Below, piece by piece: positions 1 through 12,057 of a stretch of DNA of 64,000 nt. The stretch comes from Paraphysomonas bandaiensis (taxonomy: Eukaryota > Chrysophyceae): contig CBFFRP010000288.1 of the NCBI GenBank assembly GCA_965644295.1, forward strand, positions 1 through 64,000, given 5' to 3'. The notes beneath the pieces are model-generated. The model did no database searches, had not been told where the DNA came from, and was given only the letters and a program-made list of their open reading frames with translations. The stretch's first letter is position 1. The number at the start of each line of letters is the position of its first letter. The position numbers were made by a program, and so were the translations under genes.

Positions 1-623
1 CGAACATCTTAATATGAAATCTACTGTACTTCCCGGAATTCTGTGTTGCAGTGGCATAGCAAAGGTACATTGTTATGTTGCCTGTTGATATGTATGATTG
101 GAGTTGTAATGCTGTGCTTCAGTGCGTGAAGGACTGCTGCAATGCTATCCTGCAAGAATTGCTCTCCAGAGAAGAGAAAGTAATAACCGGGACAGCTCAC
201 ACAAGTGATAGGAGGCAGTATATGTCATATATACTATCCGCTGGTCCAGGTGAGATATATGACAAGTTCATTTTTCTTTCTAAACGTTTGTTATAAGTGA
301 CTGCATCATTATCGATACTTGCGATATTGTCCATACTTTACCATATTGCTACGGCCCAGATGAGTAGATTGGATGACCTTCACAACTCGTCCTCCCTTGT
401 TGGGGCCCTTGGAAGTGTATCTGCAATGATATCTTCTTTCAGCTCGTGTATACTTCAGCACGACAGTAATATAAAGGAAAACGCTGGCACTTTAGCCTCA
501 CAGTCGAAAAAGAGTCTCGATAAGTCTCTTATCCAATTAAACTCTGCTTTAACCTCGAAATCACTTTATAGACTAATAAATTCTGCGACAAAGAGTAATG
601 TCGAAGGGAATGTCTGTACCTGA
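1..623 (+). CDS. Array gene A, unit 1 (5' end outside window), unknown protein
   Basis: This is the first visible copy of array gene A; its start lies left of the window. Predicted exons are <1-64, 123-249 and 298-623. Differences from later units include Gln instead of His just before MSRLDD in exon 3 and Ser-Ser instead of Phe-Ser a little further on. It is otherwise the same protein as the unit 2 copy, where the model is described. No family was recognised. Confidence 0.5.
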
Positions 624-1013
624 TGCATAGTAGTATACCTACTCTTGTATACTTGTAGCCAGTGTTCTAATATAGAGAATATATATTGGTCATTGCTACT
701 TGTCCATGTATAATAAAGTATTGACTCCATTCACTACTTATGGTTATTTATACTGCTTTCTGCATGTCACTAGTATGCTACTACTTAGAAGTACGTAGTA
801 ATTTGTCTCCAGAGTAATCGTACATTTGAAATGTCGGCTCATGGTTGAGATACTTATTAGTCTAGGTAAGCGCATAATCAAATTCCAATGTTACAGTAAT
901 ACCACCATAGATATATCACACGCACACTCCTATGAGTTAATGGATATAAACTATCATAAAAATATCATAAATATCATAGCCTATTATAATTCAATAGACC
1001 ATCTGAAATGTCT

Positions 1014-1424
1014 TTAAACTTTAGACCATTTACCAGTCGTGGTTTCCTCGCTAAACTCACACTTTTCGATAATAGTTTCAACGGCTGCAACCCCCAAAGC
1101 CGTTATTGCGTTCACTGTAAAACATGTCGCAAATTTTGCTTTGAAAGTTGACCAAGCCACAGCCGGAGTATCAAACCACATCTCGACTGTACATTCACTA
1201 CCGGCGAATAGAGCGGCATTTCGGACGTAGTTTTTCACCATTTCTTTCGAAAGGTGAGGAATATCTGGATATCTGAATAGTATTCGCATATACTTGGATC
1301 GTATGTATGTTTCTGGCATATGAGTTTTAATCTTTTTCCCGAATACTTTTCCCACTGTCCTCAGCTCCATACAGATCTTAGTATCTGGCTCTCTATGAAG
1401 AGCTGCAATCTCAACTGTGTTCAT
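1014..1424 (-). CDS. Array gene B, unit 1: unknown 136-aa protein
   Basis: This intronless reading frame starts at an ATG in a good context (ACCAAACATG) and ends with TAA. An in-frame TAA six codons upstream shows the frame does not extend further 5'. The translated sequence is identical in all six units although variants occur in the surrounding DNA. The protein has a basic N-terminal half (KVFGKKIKTH, YIRSKYMRILFRYPDI) and a hydrophobic C-terminal stretch (TVNAITALGVAAVETII) that might be membrane-associated, followed by an acidic/Thr tail. It is transcribed convergently with gene A, about 390 bp away. The family is not recognised; expression is inferred only from frame conservation. Confidence 0.55.
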   Translation of the reverse strand: MNTVEIAALHREPDTKICMELRTVGKVFGKKIKTHMPETYIRSKYMRILFRYPDIPHLSKEMVKNYVRNAALFAGSECTVEMWFDTPAVAWSTFKAKFATCFTVNAITALGVAAVETIIEKCEFSEETTTGKWSKV

Positions 1425-1466
1425 GTTTGGTAAGATGAGTTATTGCGTAGTAAGAAATGTGTGAGG

Positions 1467-1496
1467 TATGTATAGGTGTATGTATAGGTGTATGTG
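1467..1496. repeat. Variable microsatellite inside each array unit (leader of gene B)
   Basis: A TATAGGTGTATG-type tract lies about 45-75 bp upstream of each gene B start. It differs between units by 12 bp (units 3 and 6 short) or 10 bp (unit 5 long) and by single A/G changes. Equivalent tracts lie at about 3594, 5721, 7836, 9963 and 12100. It explains all unit-length variation that I can see. Confidence 0.85.
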
Positions 1497-1978
1497 TCTG
1501 TTAGTAGCTGAATTGTGAGTTGATGCTGATACTCCCACAGATTGAATCCGATATCTGGATAATCAAACACTTTCCTGCACTCTTCTTCATTCATGACAAA
1601 TGAAAACATACAGAAACAGTGTGGTAGCTTTTCATTGGCTGATGATAATATTGCCATATAGTTGTCTAATTTCCAGATTTTTATACATAGCAATCATCAA
1701 AATGTGACATTTCAGTGCTTCTATCCACAATACAGAGTACAGAGATATACTGTACAATAGAGGGACAATAGATGGGGGTGCATTGTGTGGAAAGGCTCCA
1801 TCTCAATGCCTATAGACACCATCGCACAGTCATGTGCGTTACTGTCTTCAAGTTAACAGCTAAAGAGAGAATACACACACTCTACATACATACATGGACA
1901 AGATATGTACCTCTAAGACAAAGAGCGATGACTAAGAGCTTGACATGTCTGCACTGTAGTGAGTGTGTGTATCTCTGA

Positions 1979-2095
1979 ATATGTACAGTACAAACCGCCC
2001 AATCCATATATAACCACACAATACTGAACACTGTATATAGTCAGCCGTACAGTATATAGTCAGCACCATAGCGGCCCCTCAATTGTTGAATACGT
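1979..2095 (+). promoter_or_regulatory. Spacer upstream of gene A, probable promoter
   Basis: The spacer before each gene A start contains CCATATATAACC, a TATA-like element about 85 bp upstream of the ATG, and a duplicated word CAGTATATAGTCAG/CTGTATATAGTCAG. The same block precedes every unit. It lies between divergent genes B and A, so it may serve both. Promoter function is inferred from position only. The 68-codon frame at 1772-1978 is open in all units but is not convincing as a gene. Confidence 0.4.
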
Positions 2096-2750
2096 ATGAA
2101 CGACAATCGTATGATCCACTTTTTGGACGAACATCTTAATATGAAATCTACTGTACTTCCCGGAATTCTGTGTTGCAGTGGCATAGCAAAGGTACATTGC
2201 TATGTTGCCTGTTGATATGTATGATTGGAGTTGTAATGCTGTGGTTCAGTGCGTGAAGGACTGCTGTAATGCTATCCTGCAAGAATTGCTATCCAGAGAA
2301 GAGAAAGTAATAACCGGGACGGCTCACACAAGTGATAGGAGGCAGTATATGTCATATATACTATCCGCTGGTCCAGGTGAGATATATGACAAGTTCATTT
2401 TTCTTTCTAAACGTTTGTTATAAGTGACTGCATCATTATCGATACTTGCGATATTGTCCATACTTTACCATATTGCTACGGCCCACATGAGTAGATTGGA
2501 TGACCTTCACAACTCGTCCTCCCTTGTTGGGGCCCTTGGAAGCGTGTCTGCAATGATATTTTCTTTCAGCTCGTGTATACTTCAGCACGACAGTAATATA
2601 AAGGAAAACGCTGGCACTTTAGCCTCACAGTCGAAAAAGGGTCTCGATAAGTCTCTTATCCAATTAAACTCTGCTTTAACCTCGAAATCACTTTATAGAC
2701 TAATAAATTCTGCGACAAAGAGTAATGTCGAAGGGAATGTCTGTACCTGA
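2096..2750 (+). CDS. Array gene A, unit 2: small unknown protein, three predicted exons
   Basis: The predicted exons are 2096-2191, 2250-2376 and 2425-2750, totalling 183 codons with stop (182 aa). I chose the ATG at 2096 because the frame stays open to a GT at 2192, and the AG at 2249 resumes an open frame at CVKDCC. Intron 2 (48 nt) begins GTGAG and ends TTATAAG after a CTAAAC branch-like site, matching introns elsewhere in the window; intron 1 has a weaker GTACAT donor. The protein has a Cys-rich stretch (CCSG, CVKDCC), then a hydrophobic segment (SLSILAILSILYHIATA) that could cross a membrane, then a Ser/Leu/Lys-rich tail. An AATAAA-like signal follows about 90 bp after the stop. An alternative start is the ATG at 2202. 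I do not recognise the family. Confidence 0.5.
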
Positions 2751-3140
2751 TGCATAGTAGTATACCTACTCTTGTATACTTGTAGCCAGTGTTCTAATAT
2801 AGAGAATATATATTGGTCATTGCTACTTGTCCATGTATAATAAAGTATTGACTCCATTCACTACTTATGGTTATTTATACTGCTTTCTGCATGTCACTAG
2901 TATGCTACTACTTAGAAGTACGTAGTAATTTGTCTCCAGAGTAATCGTACATTTGAAATGTCGGCTCATGGTTGAGATACTTATTAGTCTAGGTAAGCGC
3001 ATAATCAAATTCCAATGTTACAGTAATACCACCATAGATATATCACACGCACACTCCTATGAGTTAATGGATATAAACTATCATAAAAATATCATAAATA
3101 TCATAGCCTATTATAATTCAATAGACCATCTGAAATGTCT

Positions 3141-3551
3141 TTAAACTTTAGACCATTTACCAGTCGTGGTTTCCTCGCTAAACTCACACTTTTCGATAAT
3201 AGTTTCAACGGCTGCAACCCCCAAAGCCGTTATTGCGTTCACTGTAAAACATGTCGCAAATTTTGCTTTGAAAGTTGACCAAGCCACAGCCGGAGTATCA
3301 AACCACATCTCGACTGTACATTCACTACCGGCGAATAGAGCGGCATTTCGGACGTAGTTTTTCACCATTTCTTTCGAAAGGTGAGGAATATCTGGATATC
3401 TGAATAGTATTCGCATATACTTGGATCGTATGTATGTTTCTGGCATATGAGTTTTAATCTTTTTCCCGAATACTTTTCCCACTGTCCTCAGCTCCATACA
3501 GATCTTAGTATCTGGCTCTCTATGAAGAGCTGCAATCTCAACTGTGTTCAT
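3141..3551 (-). CDS. Array gene B, unit 2
   Basis: This copy of the 136-aa gene B encodes the same protein as unit 1. The upstream microsatellite has the 2127-bp-unit length with one G/A variant. Function unknown. Confidence 0.55.
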   Translation of the reverse strand: MNTVEIAALHREPDTKICMELRTVGKVFGKKIKTHMPETYIRSKYMRILFRYPDIPHLSKEMVKNYVRNAALFAGSECTVEMWFDTPAVAWSTFKAKFATCFTVNAITALGVAAVETIIEKCEFSEETTTGKWSKV

Positions 3552-4222
3552 GTTTGGTAAGATGAGTTATTGCGTAGTAAGAAATGTGTGAGGTATGTAT
3601 AGGTGTGTGTATAGGTGTATGTGTCTGTTAGTAGCTGAATTGTGAGTTGATGCTGATACTCCCACAGATTGAATCCGATATCTGGATAATCAAACACATT
3701 CCTGCACTCTTCTTCATTCATGACAAATGAAAACATACAGAAACAGTGTGGTAGCTTTTCATTGGCTGATGATAATATTGCCATATAGTTGTCTAATTTC
3801 CAGATTTTTATACATAGCAATCATCAAAATGTGACATTTCAGTGCTTCTATCCACAATACAGAGTACAGAGATATACTGTACAATAGAGGGACAATAGAT
3901 GGGGGTGCATTGTGTGGAAAGGCTCCATCTCAATGCCTATAGACACCATCGCACAGTCATGTGCGTTACTGTCTTCAAGTTAACAGCTAAAGAGAGAATA
4001 CACACACTCTACATACATACATGGACAAGATATGTACCTCTAAGACAAAGAGCGATGACTAAGAGCTTGACATGTCTGCACTGTAGTGAGTGTGTGTATC
4101 TCTGAATATGTACAGTACAAACCGCCCAATCCATATATAACCACACAATACTGAACACTGTATATAGTCAGCCGTACAGTATATAGTCAGCACCATAGCG
4201 GCCCCTCAATTGTTGAATACGT

Positions 4223-4877
4223 ATGAACGACAATCGTATGATCCACTTTTTGGACGAACATCTTAATATGAAATCTACTGTACTTCCCGGAATTCTGTGT
4301 TGCAGTGGCATAGCAAAGGTACATTGCTATGTTGCCTGTTGATATGTATGATTGGAGTTGTAATGCTGTGGTTCAGTGCGTGAAGGACTGCTGTAATGCT
4401 ATCCTGCAAGAATTGCTATCCAGAGAAGAGAAAGTAATAACCGGGACGGCTCACACAAGTGATAGGAGGCAGTATATGTCATATATACTATCCGCTGGTC
4501 CAGGTGAGATATATGACAAGTTCATTTTTCTTTCTAAACGTTTGTTATAAGTGACTGCATCATTATCGATACTTGCGATATTGTCCATACTTTACCATAT
4601 TGCTACGGCCCACATGAGTAGATTGGATGACCTTCACAACTCGTCCTCCCTTGTTGGGGCCCTTGGAAGCGTGTCTGCAATGATATCTTCTTTCAGCTCG
4701 TGTATACTTCAGCACGACAGTAATATAAAGGAAAACGCTGGCACTTTAGCCTCACAGTCGAAAAAGAGTCTCGATAAGTCTCTTATCCAATTAAACTCTG
4801 CTTTAACCTCGAAATCACTTTATAGACTAATAAATTCTGCGACAAAGAGTAATGTCGAAGGGAATGTCTGTACCTGA
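4223..4877 (+). CDS. Array gene A, unit 3
   Basis: This is the third copy of the predicted three-exon gene A, with exon boundaries shifted by exactly 2127 bp from unit 2. At the variable sites it encodes His, Ser and Ser (before MSRLDD, in the Ala-Met-Ile-x-Ser stretch, and in Lys-Lys-x-Leu-Asp), the same combination as unit 6. The reading frame is intact. Function unknown. Confidence 0.5.
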
Positions 4878-5267
4878 TGCATAGTAGTATACCTACTCTT
4901 GTATACTTGTAGCCAGTGTTCTAATATAGAGAATATATATTGGTCATTGCTACTTGTCCATGTATAATAAAGTATTGACTCCATTCACTACTTATGGTTA
5001 TTTATACTGCTTTCTGCATGTCACTAGTATGCTACTACTTAGAAGTACGTAGTAATTTGTCTCCAGAGTAATCGTACATTTGAAATGTCGGCTCATGGTT
5101 GAGATACTTATTAGTCTAGGTAAGCGCATAATCAAATTCCAATGTTACAGTAATACCACCATAGATATATCACACGCACACTCCTATGAGTTAATGGATA
5201 TAAACTATCATAAAAATATCATAAATATCATAGCCTATTATAATTCAATAGACCATCTGAAATGTCT

Positions 5268-5678
5268 TTAAACTTTAGACCATTTACCAGTCGTGGTTTC
5301 CTCGCTAAACTCACACTTTTCGATAATAGTTTCAACGGCTGCAACCCCCAAAGCCGTTATTGCGTTCACTGTAAAACATGTCGCAAATTTTGCTTTGAAA
5401 GTTGACCAAGCCACAGCCGGAGTATCAAACCACATCTCGACTGTACATTCACTACCGGCGAATAGAGCGGCATTTCGGACGTAGTTTTTCACCATTTCTT
5501 TCGAAAGGTGAGGAATATCTGGATATCTGAATAGTATTCGCATATACTTGGATCGTATGTATGTTTCTGGCATATGAGTTTTAATCTTTTTCCCGAATAC
5601 TTTTCCCACTGTCCTCAGCTCCATACAGATCTTAGTATCTGGCTCTCTATGAAGAGCTGCAATCTCAACTGTGTTCAT
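5268..5678 (-). CDS. Array gene B, unit 3
   Basis: This copy of gene B encodes an identical protein. The microsatellite upstream of its start is 12 bp shorter than in units 1, 2 and 4, accounting for the 2115-bp unit length. Function unknown. Confidence 0.55.
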   Translation of the reverse strand: MNTVEIAALHREPDTKICMELRTVGKVFGKKIKTHMPETYIRSKYMRILFRYPDIPHLSKEMVKNYVRNAALFAGSECTVEMWFDTPAVAWSTFKAKFATCFTVNAITALGVAAVETIIEKCEFSEETTTGKWSKV

Positions 5679-6337
5679 GTTTGGTAAGATGAGTTATTGC
5701 GTAGTAAGAAATGTGTGAGGTATGTATAGGTGTATGTGTCTGTTAGTAGCTGAATTGTGAGTTGATGCTGATACTCCCACAGATTGAATCCGATATCTGG
5801 ATAATCAAACACTTTCCTGCACTCTTCTTCATTCATGACAAATGAAAACATACAGAAACAGTGTGGTAGCTTTTCATTGGCTGATGATAATATTGCCATA
5901 TAGTTGTCTAATTTCCAGATTTTTATACATAGCAATCATCAAAATGTGACATTTCAGTGCTTCTATCCACAATACAGAGTACAGAGATATACTGTACAAT
6001 AGAGGGACAATAGATGGGGGTGCATTGTGTGGAAAGGCTCCATCTCAATGCCTATAGACACCATCGCACAGTCATGTGCGTTACTGTCTTCAAGTTAACA
6101 GCTAAAGAGAGAATACACACACTCTACATACATACATGGACAAGATATGTACCTCTAAGACAAAGAGCGATGACTAAGAGCTTGACATGTCTGCACTGTA
6201 GTGAGTGTGTGTATCTCTGAATATGTACAGTACAAACCGCCCAATCCATATATAACCACACAATACTGAACACTGTATATAGTCAGCCGTACAGTATATA
6301 GTCAGCACCATAGCGGCCCCTCAATTGTTGAATACGT

Positions 6338-6992
6338 ATGAACGACAATCGTATGATCCACTTTTTGGACGAACATCTTAATATGAAATCTACTGTACTT
6401 CCCGGAATTCTGTGTTGCAGTGGCATAGCAAAGGTACATTGCTATGTTGCCTGTTGATATGTATGATTGGAGTTGTAATGCTGTGGTTCAGTGCGTGAAG
6501 GACTGCTGTAATGCTATCCTGCAAGAATTGCTATCCAGAGAAGAGAAAGTAATAACCGGGACGGCTCACACAAGTGATAGGAGGCAGTATATGTCATATA
6601 TACTATCCGCTGGTCCAGGTGAGATATATGACAAGTTCATTTTTCTTTCTAAACGTTTGTTATAAGTGACTGCATCATTATCGATACTTGCGATATTGTC
6701 CATACTTTACCATATTGCTACGGCCCACATGAGTAGATTGGATGACCTTCACAACTCGTCCTCCCTTGTTGGGGCCCTTGGAAGCGTGTCTGCAATGATA
6801 TTTTCTTTCAGCTCGTGTATACTTCAGCACGACAGTAATATAAAGGAAAACGCTGGCACTTTAGCCTCACAGTCGAAAAAGGGTCTCGATAAGTCTCTTA
6901 TCCAATTAAACTCTGCTTTAACCTCGAAATCACTTTATAGACTAATAAATTCTGCGACAAAGAGTAATGTCGAAGGGAATGTCTGTACCTGA
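6338..6992 (+). CDS. Array gene A, unit 4
   Basis: This intact copy of gene A carries His, Phe and Gly at the three variable exon-3 sites, identical to unit 2. Exon and intron lengths are unchanged. Function unknown. Confidence 0.5.
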
Positions 6993-7382
6993 TGCATAGT
7001 AGTATACCTACTCTTGTATACTTGTAGCCAGTGTTCTAATATAGAGAATATATATTGGTCATTGCTACTTGTCCATGTATAATAAAGTATTGACTCCATT
7101 CACTACTTATGGTTATTTATACTGCTTTCTGCATGTCACTAGTATGCTACTACTTAGAAGTACGTAGTAATTTGTCTCCAGAGTAATCGTACATTTGAAA
7201 TGTCGGCTCATGGTTGAGATACTTATTAGTCTAGGTAAGCGCATAATCAAATTCCAATGTTACAGTAATACCACCATAGATATATCACACGCACACTCCT
7301 ATGAGTTAATGGATATAAACTATCATAAAAATATCATAAATATCATAGCCTATTATAATTCAATAGACCATCTGAAATGTCT

Positions 7383-7793
7383 TTAAACTTTAGACCATTT
7401 ACCAGTCGTGGTTTCCTCGCTAAACTCACACTTTTCGATAATAGTTTCAACGGCTGCAACCCCCAAAGCCGTTATTGCGTTCACTGTAAAACATGTCGCA
7501 AATTTTGCTTTGAAAGTTGACCAAGCCACAGCCGGAGTATCAAACCACATCTCGACTGTACATTCACTACCGGCGAATAGAGCGGCATTTCGGACGTAGT
7601 TTTTCACCATTTCTTTCGAAAGGTGAGGAATATCTGGATATCTGAATAGTATTCGCATATACTTGGATCGTATGTATGTTTCTGGCATATGAGTTTTAAT
7701 CTTTTTCCCGAATACTTTTCCCACTGTCCTCAGCTCCATACAGATCTTAGTATCTGGCTCTCTATGAAGAGCTGCAATCTCAACTGTGTTCAT
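7383..7793 (-). CDS. Array gene B, unit 4
   Basis: This copy of gene B encodes an identical protein. Function unknown. Confidence 0.55.
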   Translation of the reverse strand: MNTVEIAALHREPDTKICMELRTVGKVFGKKIKTHMPETYIRSKYMRILFRYPDIPHLSKEMVKNYVRNAALFAGSECTVEMWFDTPAVAWSTFKAKFATCFTVNAITALGVAAVETIIEKCEFSEETTTGKWSKV

Positions 7794-8464
7794 GTTTGGT
7801 AAGATGAGTTATTGCGTAGTAAGAAATGTGTGAGGTATGTATAGGTGTATGTGTAGGTGTATGTGTCTGTTAGTAGCTGAATTGTGAGTTGATGCTGATA
7901 CTCCCACAGATTGAATCCGATATCTGGATAATCAAACACATTCCTGCACTCTTCTTCATTCATGACAAATGAAAACATACAGAAACAGTGTGGTAGCTTT
8001 TCATTGGCTGATGATAATATTGCCATATAGTTGTCTAATTTCCAGATTTTTATACATAGCAATCATCAAAATGTGACATTTCAGTGCTTCTATCCACAAT
8101 ACAGAGTACAGAGATATACTGTACAATAGAGGGACAATAGATGGGGGTGCATTGTGTGGAAAGGCTCCATCTCAATGCCTATAGACACCATCGCACAGTC
8201 ATGTGCGTTACTGTCTTCAAGTTAACAGCTAAAGAGAGAATACACACACTCTACATACATACATGGACAAGATATGTACCTCTAAGACAAAGAGCGATGG
8301 CTAAGAGCTTGACATGTCTGCACTGTAGTGAGTGTGTGTATCTCTGAATATGTACAGTACAAACCGCCCAATCCATATATAACCACACAATACTGAACAC
8401 TGTATATAGTCAGCCGTACAGTATATAGTCAGCACCATAGCGGCCCCTCAATTGTTGAATACGT

Positions 8465-9119
8465 ATGAACGACAATCGTATGATCCACTTTTTGGACGAA
8501 CATCTTAATATGAAATCTACTGTACTTCCCGGAATTCTGTGTTGCAGTGGCATAGCAAAGGTACATTGCTATGTTGCCTGTTGATATGTATGATTGGAGT
8601 TGTAATGCTGTGGTTCAGTGCGTGAAGGACTGCTGTAATGCTATCCTGCAAGAATTGCTATCCAGAGAAGAGAAAGTAATAACCGGGACGGCTCACACAA
8701 GTGATAGGAGGCAGTATATGTCATATATACTATCCGCTGGTCCAGGTGAGATATATGACAAGTTCATTTTTCTTTCTAAACGTTTGTTATAAGTGACTGC
8801 ATCATTATCGATACTTGCGATATTGTCCATACTTTACCATATTGCTACGGCCCACATGAGTAGATTGGATGACCTTCACAACTCGTCCTCCCTTGTTGGG
8901 GCCCTTGGAAGCGTGTCTGCAATGATATCTTCTTTCAGCTCGTGTATACTTCAGCACGACAGTAATATAAAGGAAAACGCTGGCACTTTAGCCTCACAGT
9001 CGAAAAAGGGTCTCGATAAGTCTCTTATCCAATTAAACTCTGCTTTAACCTCGAAATCACTTTATAGACTAATAAATTCTGCGACAAAGAGTAATGTCGA
9101 AGGGAATGTCTGTACCTGA
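8465..9119 (+). CDS. Array gene A, unit 5
   Basis: This intact copy of gene A has His, Ser and Gly at the variable sites, a combination that looks recombinant between the unit 3/6 and unit 2/4 types. Function unknown. Confidence 0.5.
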
Positions 9120-9509
9120 TGCATAGTAGTATACCTACTCTTGTATACTTGTAGCCAGTGTTCTAATATAGAGAATATATATTGGTCATTGCTACTTGTC
9201 CATGTATAATAAAGTATTGACTCCATTCACTACTTATGGTTATTTATACTGCTTTCTGCATGTCACTAGTATGCTACTACTTAGAAGTACGTAGTAATTT
9301 GTCTCCAGAGTAATCGTACATTTGAAATGTCGGCTCATGGTTGAGATACTTATTAGTCTAGGTAAGCGCATAATCAAATTCCAATGTTACAGTAATACCA
9401 CCATAGATATATCACACGCACACTCCTATGAGTTAATGGATATAAACTATCATAAAAATATCATAAATATCATAGCCTATTATAATTCAATAGACCATCT
9501 GAAATGTCT

Positions 9510-9920
9510 TTAAACTTTAGACCATTTACCAGTCGTGGTTTCCTCGCTAAACTCACACTTTTCGATAATAGTTTCAACGGCTGCAACCCCCAAAGCCGTT
9601 ATTGCGTTCACTGTAAAACATGTCGCAAATTTTGCTTTGAAAGTTGACCAAGCCACAGCCGGAGTATCAAACCACATCTCGACTGTACATTCACTACCGG
9701 CGAATAGAGCGGCATTTCGGACGTAGTTTTTCACCATTTCTTTCGAAAGGTGAGGAATATCTGGATATCTGAATAGTATTCGCATATACTTGGATCGTAT
9801 GTATGTTTCTGGCATATGAGTTTTAATCTTTTTCCCGAATACTTTTCCCACTGTCCTCAGCTCCATACAGATCTTAGTATCTGGCTCTCTATGAAGAGCT
9901 GCAATCTCAACTGTGTTCAT
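9510..9920 (-). CDS. Array gene B, unit 5
   Basis: This copy encodes an identical protein. Its upstream microsatellite is 10 bp longer than in the 2127-bp units. That change would shift any frame read through the microsatellite, so the repeat tract must be non-coding and the ATG at 9920 is the likely start. Function unknown. Confidence 0.55.
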   Translation of the reverse strand: MNTVEIAALHREPDTKICMELRTVGKVFGKKIKTHMPETYIRSKYMRILFRYPDIPHLSKEMVKNYVRNAALFAGSECTVEMWFDTPAVAWSTFKAKFATCFTVNAITALGVAAVETIIEKCEFSEETTTGKWSKV

Positions 9921-10601
9921 GTTTGGTAAGATGAGTTATTGCGTAGTAAGAAATGTGTGAGGTATGTATAGGTGTGTGTATAGGTGTGTGTAGGTGTATG
10001 TGTCTGTTAGTAGCTGAATTGTGAGTTGATGCTGATACTCCCACAGATTGAATCCGATATCTGGATAATCAAACACATTCCTGCACTCTTCTTCATTCAT
10101 GACAAATGAAAACATACAGAAACAGTGTGGTAGCTTTTCATTGGCTGATGATAATATTGCCATATAGTTGTCTAATTTCCAGATTTTTATACATAGCAAT
10201 CATCAAAATGTGACATTTCAGTGCTTCTATCCACAATACAGAGTACAGAGATATACTGTACAATAGAGGGACAATAGATGGGGGTGCATTGTGTGGAAAG
10301 GCTCCATCTCAATGCCTATAGACACCATCGCACAGTCATGTGCGTTACTGTCTTCAAGTTAACAGCTAAAGAGAGAATACACACACTCTACATACATACA
10401 TGGACAAGATATGTACCTCTAAGACAAAGAGCGATGGCTAAGAGCTTGACATGTCTGCACTGTAGTGAGTGTGTGTATCTCTGAATATGTACAGTACAAA
10501 CCGCCCAATCCATATATAACCACACAATACTGAACACTGTATATAGTCAGCCGTACAGTATATAGTCAGCACCATAGCGGCCCCTCAATTGTTGAATACG
10601 T

Positions 10602-11256
10602 ATGAACGACAATCGTATGATCCACTTTTTGGACGAACATCTTAATATGAAATCTACTGTACTTCCCGGAATTCTGTGTTGCAGTGGCATAGCAAAGGTA
10701 CATTGCTATGTTGCCTGTTGATATGTATGATTGGAGTTGTAATGCTGTGGTTCAGTGCGTGAAGGACTGCTGTAATGCTATCCTGCAAGAATTGCTATCC
10801 AGAGAAGAGAAAGTAATAACCGGGACGGCTCACACAAGTGATAGGAGGCAGTATATGTCATATATACTATCCGCTGGTCCAGGTGAGATATATGACAAGT
10901 TCATTTTTCTTTCTAAACGTTTGTTATAAGTGACTGCATCATTATCGATACTTGCGATATTGTCCATACTTTACCATATTGCTACGGCCCACATGAGTAG
11001 ATTGGATGACCTTCACAACTCGTCCTCCCTTGTTGGGGCCCTTGGAAGCGTGTCTGCAATGATATCTTCTTTCAGCTCGTGTATACTTCAGCACGACAGT
11101 AATATAAAGGAAAACGCTGGCACTTTAGCCTCACAGTCGAAAAAGAGTCTCGATAAGTCTCTTATCCAATTAAACTCTGCTTTAACCTCGAAATCACTTT
11201 ATAGACTAATAAATTCTGCGACAAAGAGTAATGTCGAAGGGAATGTCTGTACCTGA
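10602..11256 (+). CDS. Array gene A, unit 6
   Basis: This is the last complete copy of gene A. Its variable sites are His, Ser and Ser, as in unit 3. Function unknown. Confidence 0.5.
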
Positions 11257-11646
11257 TGCATAGTAGTATACCTACTCTTGTATACTTGTAGCCAGTGTTC
11301 TAATATAGAGAATATATATTGGTCATTGCTACTTGTCCATGTATAATAAAGTATTGACTCCATTCACTACTTATGGTTATTTATACTGCTTTCTGCATGT
11401 CACTAGTATGCTACTACTTAGAAGTACGTAGTAATTTGTCTCCAGAGTAATCGTACATTTGAAATGTCGGCTCATGGTTGAGATACTTATTAGTCTAGGT
11501 AAGCGCATAATCAAATTCCAATGTTACAGTAATACCACCATAGATATATCACACACACACTCCTATGAGTTAATGGATATAAACTATCATAAAAATATCA
11601 TAAATATCATAGCCTATTATAATTCAATAGACCATCTGAAATGTCT

Positions 11647-12057
11647 TTAAACTTTAGACCATTTACCAGTCGTGGTTTCCTCGCTAAACTCACACTTTTC
11701 GATAATAGTTTCAACGGCTGCAACCCCCAAAGCCGTTATTGCGTTCACTGTAAAACATGTCGCAAATTTTGCTTTGAAAGTTGACCAAGCCACAGCCGGA
11801 GTATCAAACCACATCTCGACTGTACATTCACTACCGGCGAATAGAGCGGCATTTCGGACGTAGTTTTTCACCATTTCTTTCGAAAGGTGAGGAATATCTG
11901 GATATCTGAATAGTATTCGCATATACTTGGATCGTATGTATGTTTCTGGCATATGAGTTTTAATCTTTTTCCCGAATACTTTTCCCACTGTCCTCAGCTC
12001 CATACAGATCTTAGTATCTGGCTCTCTATGAAGAGCTGCAATCTCAACTGTGTTCAT
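11647..12057 (-). CDS. Array gene B, unit 6
   Basis: This is the last copy of gene B and encodes an identical protein. Unit 7 is truncated before reaching gene B. Function unknown. Confidence 0.55.
   Translation of the reverse strand: MNTVEIAALHREPDTKICMELRTVGKVFGKKIKTHMPETYIRSKYMRILFRYPDIPHLSKEMVKNYVRNAALFAGSECTVEMWFDTPAVAWSTFKAKFATCFTVNAITALGVAAVETIIEKCEFSEETTTGKWSKV

Noticed and set aside
826-1230. Two 63-codon + strand frames in each array unit
   Set aside because: One begins with TTG and overlaps the end of gene B; the other is fully antisense to gene B. They are carried along by unit repetition and show no features of their own.
1421-1693. Reverse frame upstream of gene B as a separate gene
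   Set aside because: Its nominal start is TTG, it reads through a microsatellite into a Tyr-Thr repeat, and the frame changes in unit 5. It may include untranslated leader or a first exon, but I could not find a splice that joins it to B in frame.
1772-1978. 68-codon frame in each unit spacer
   Set aside because: It has an ATG and stays open in every unit, but composition looks non-coding and it overlaps the presumed promoter. Not strong enough to call.
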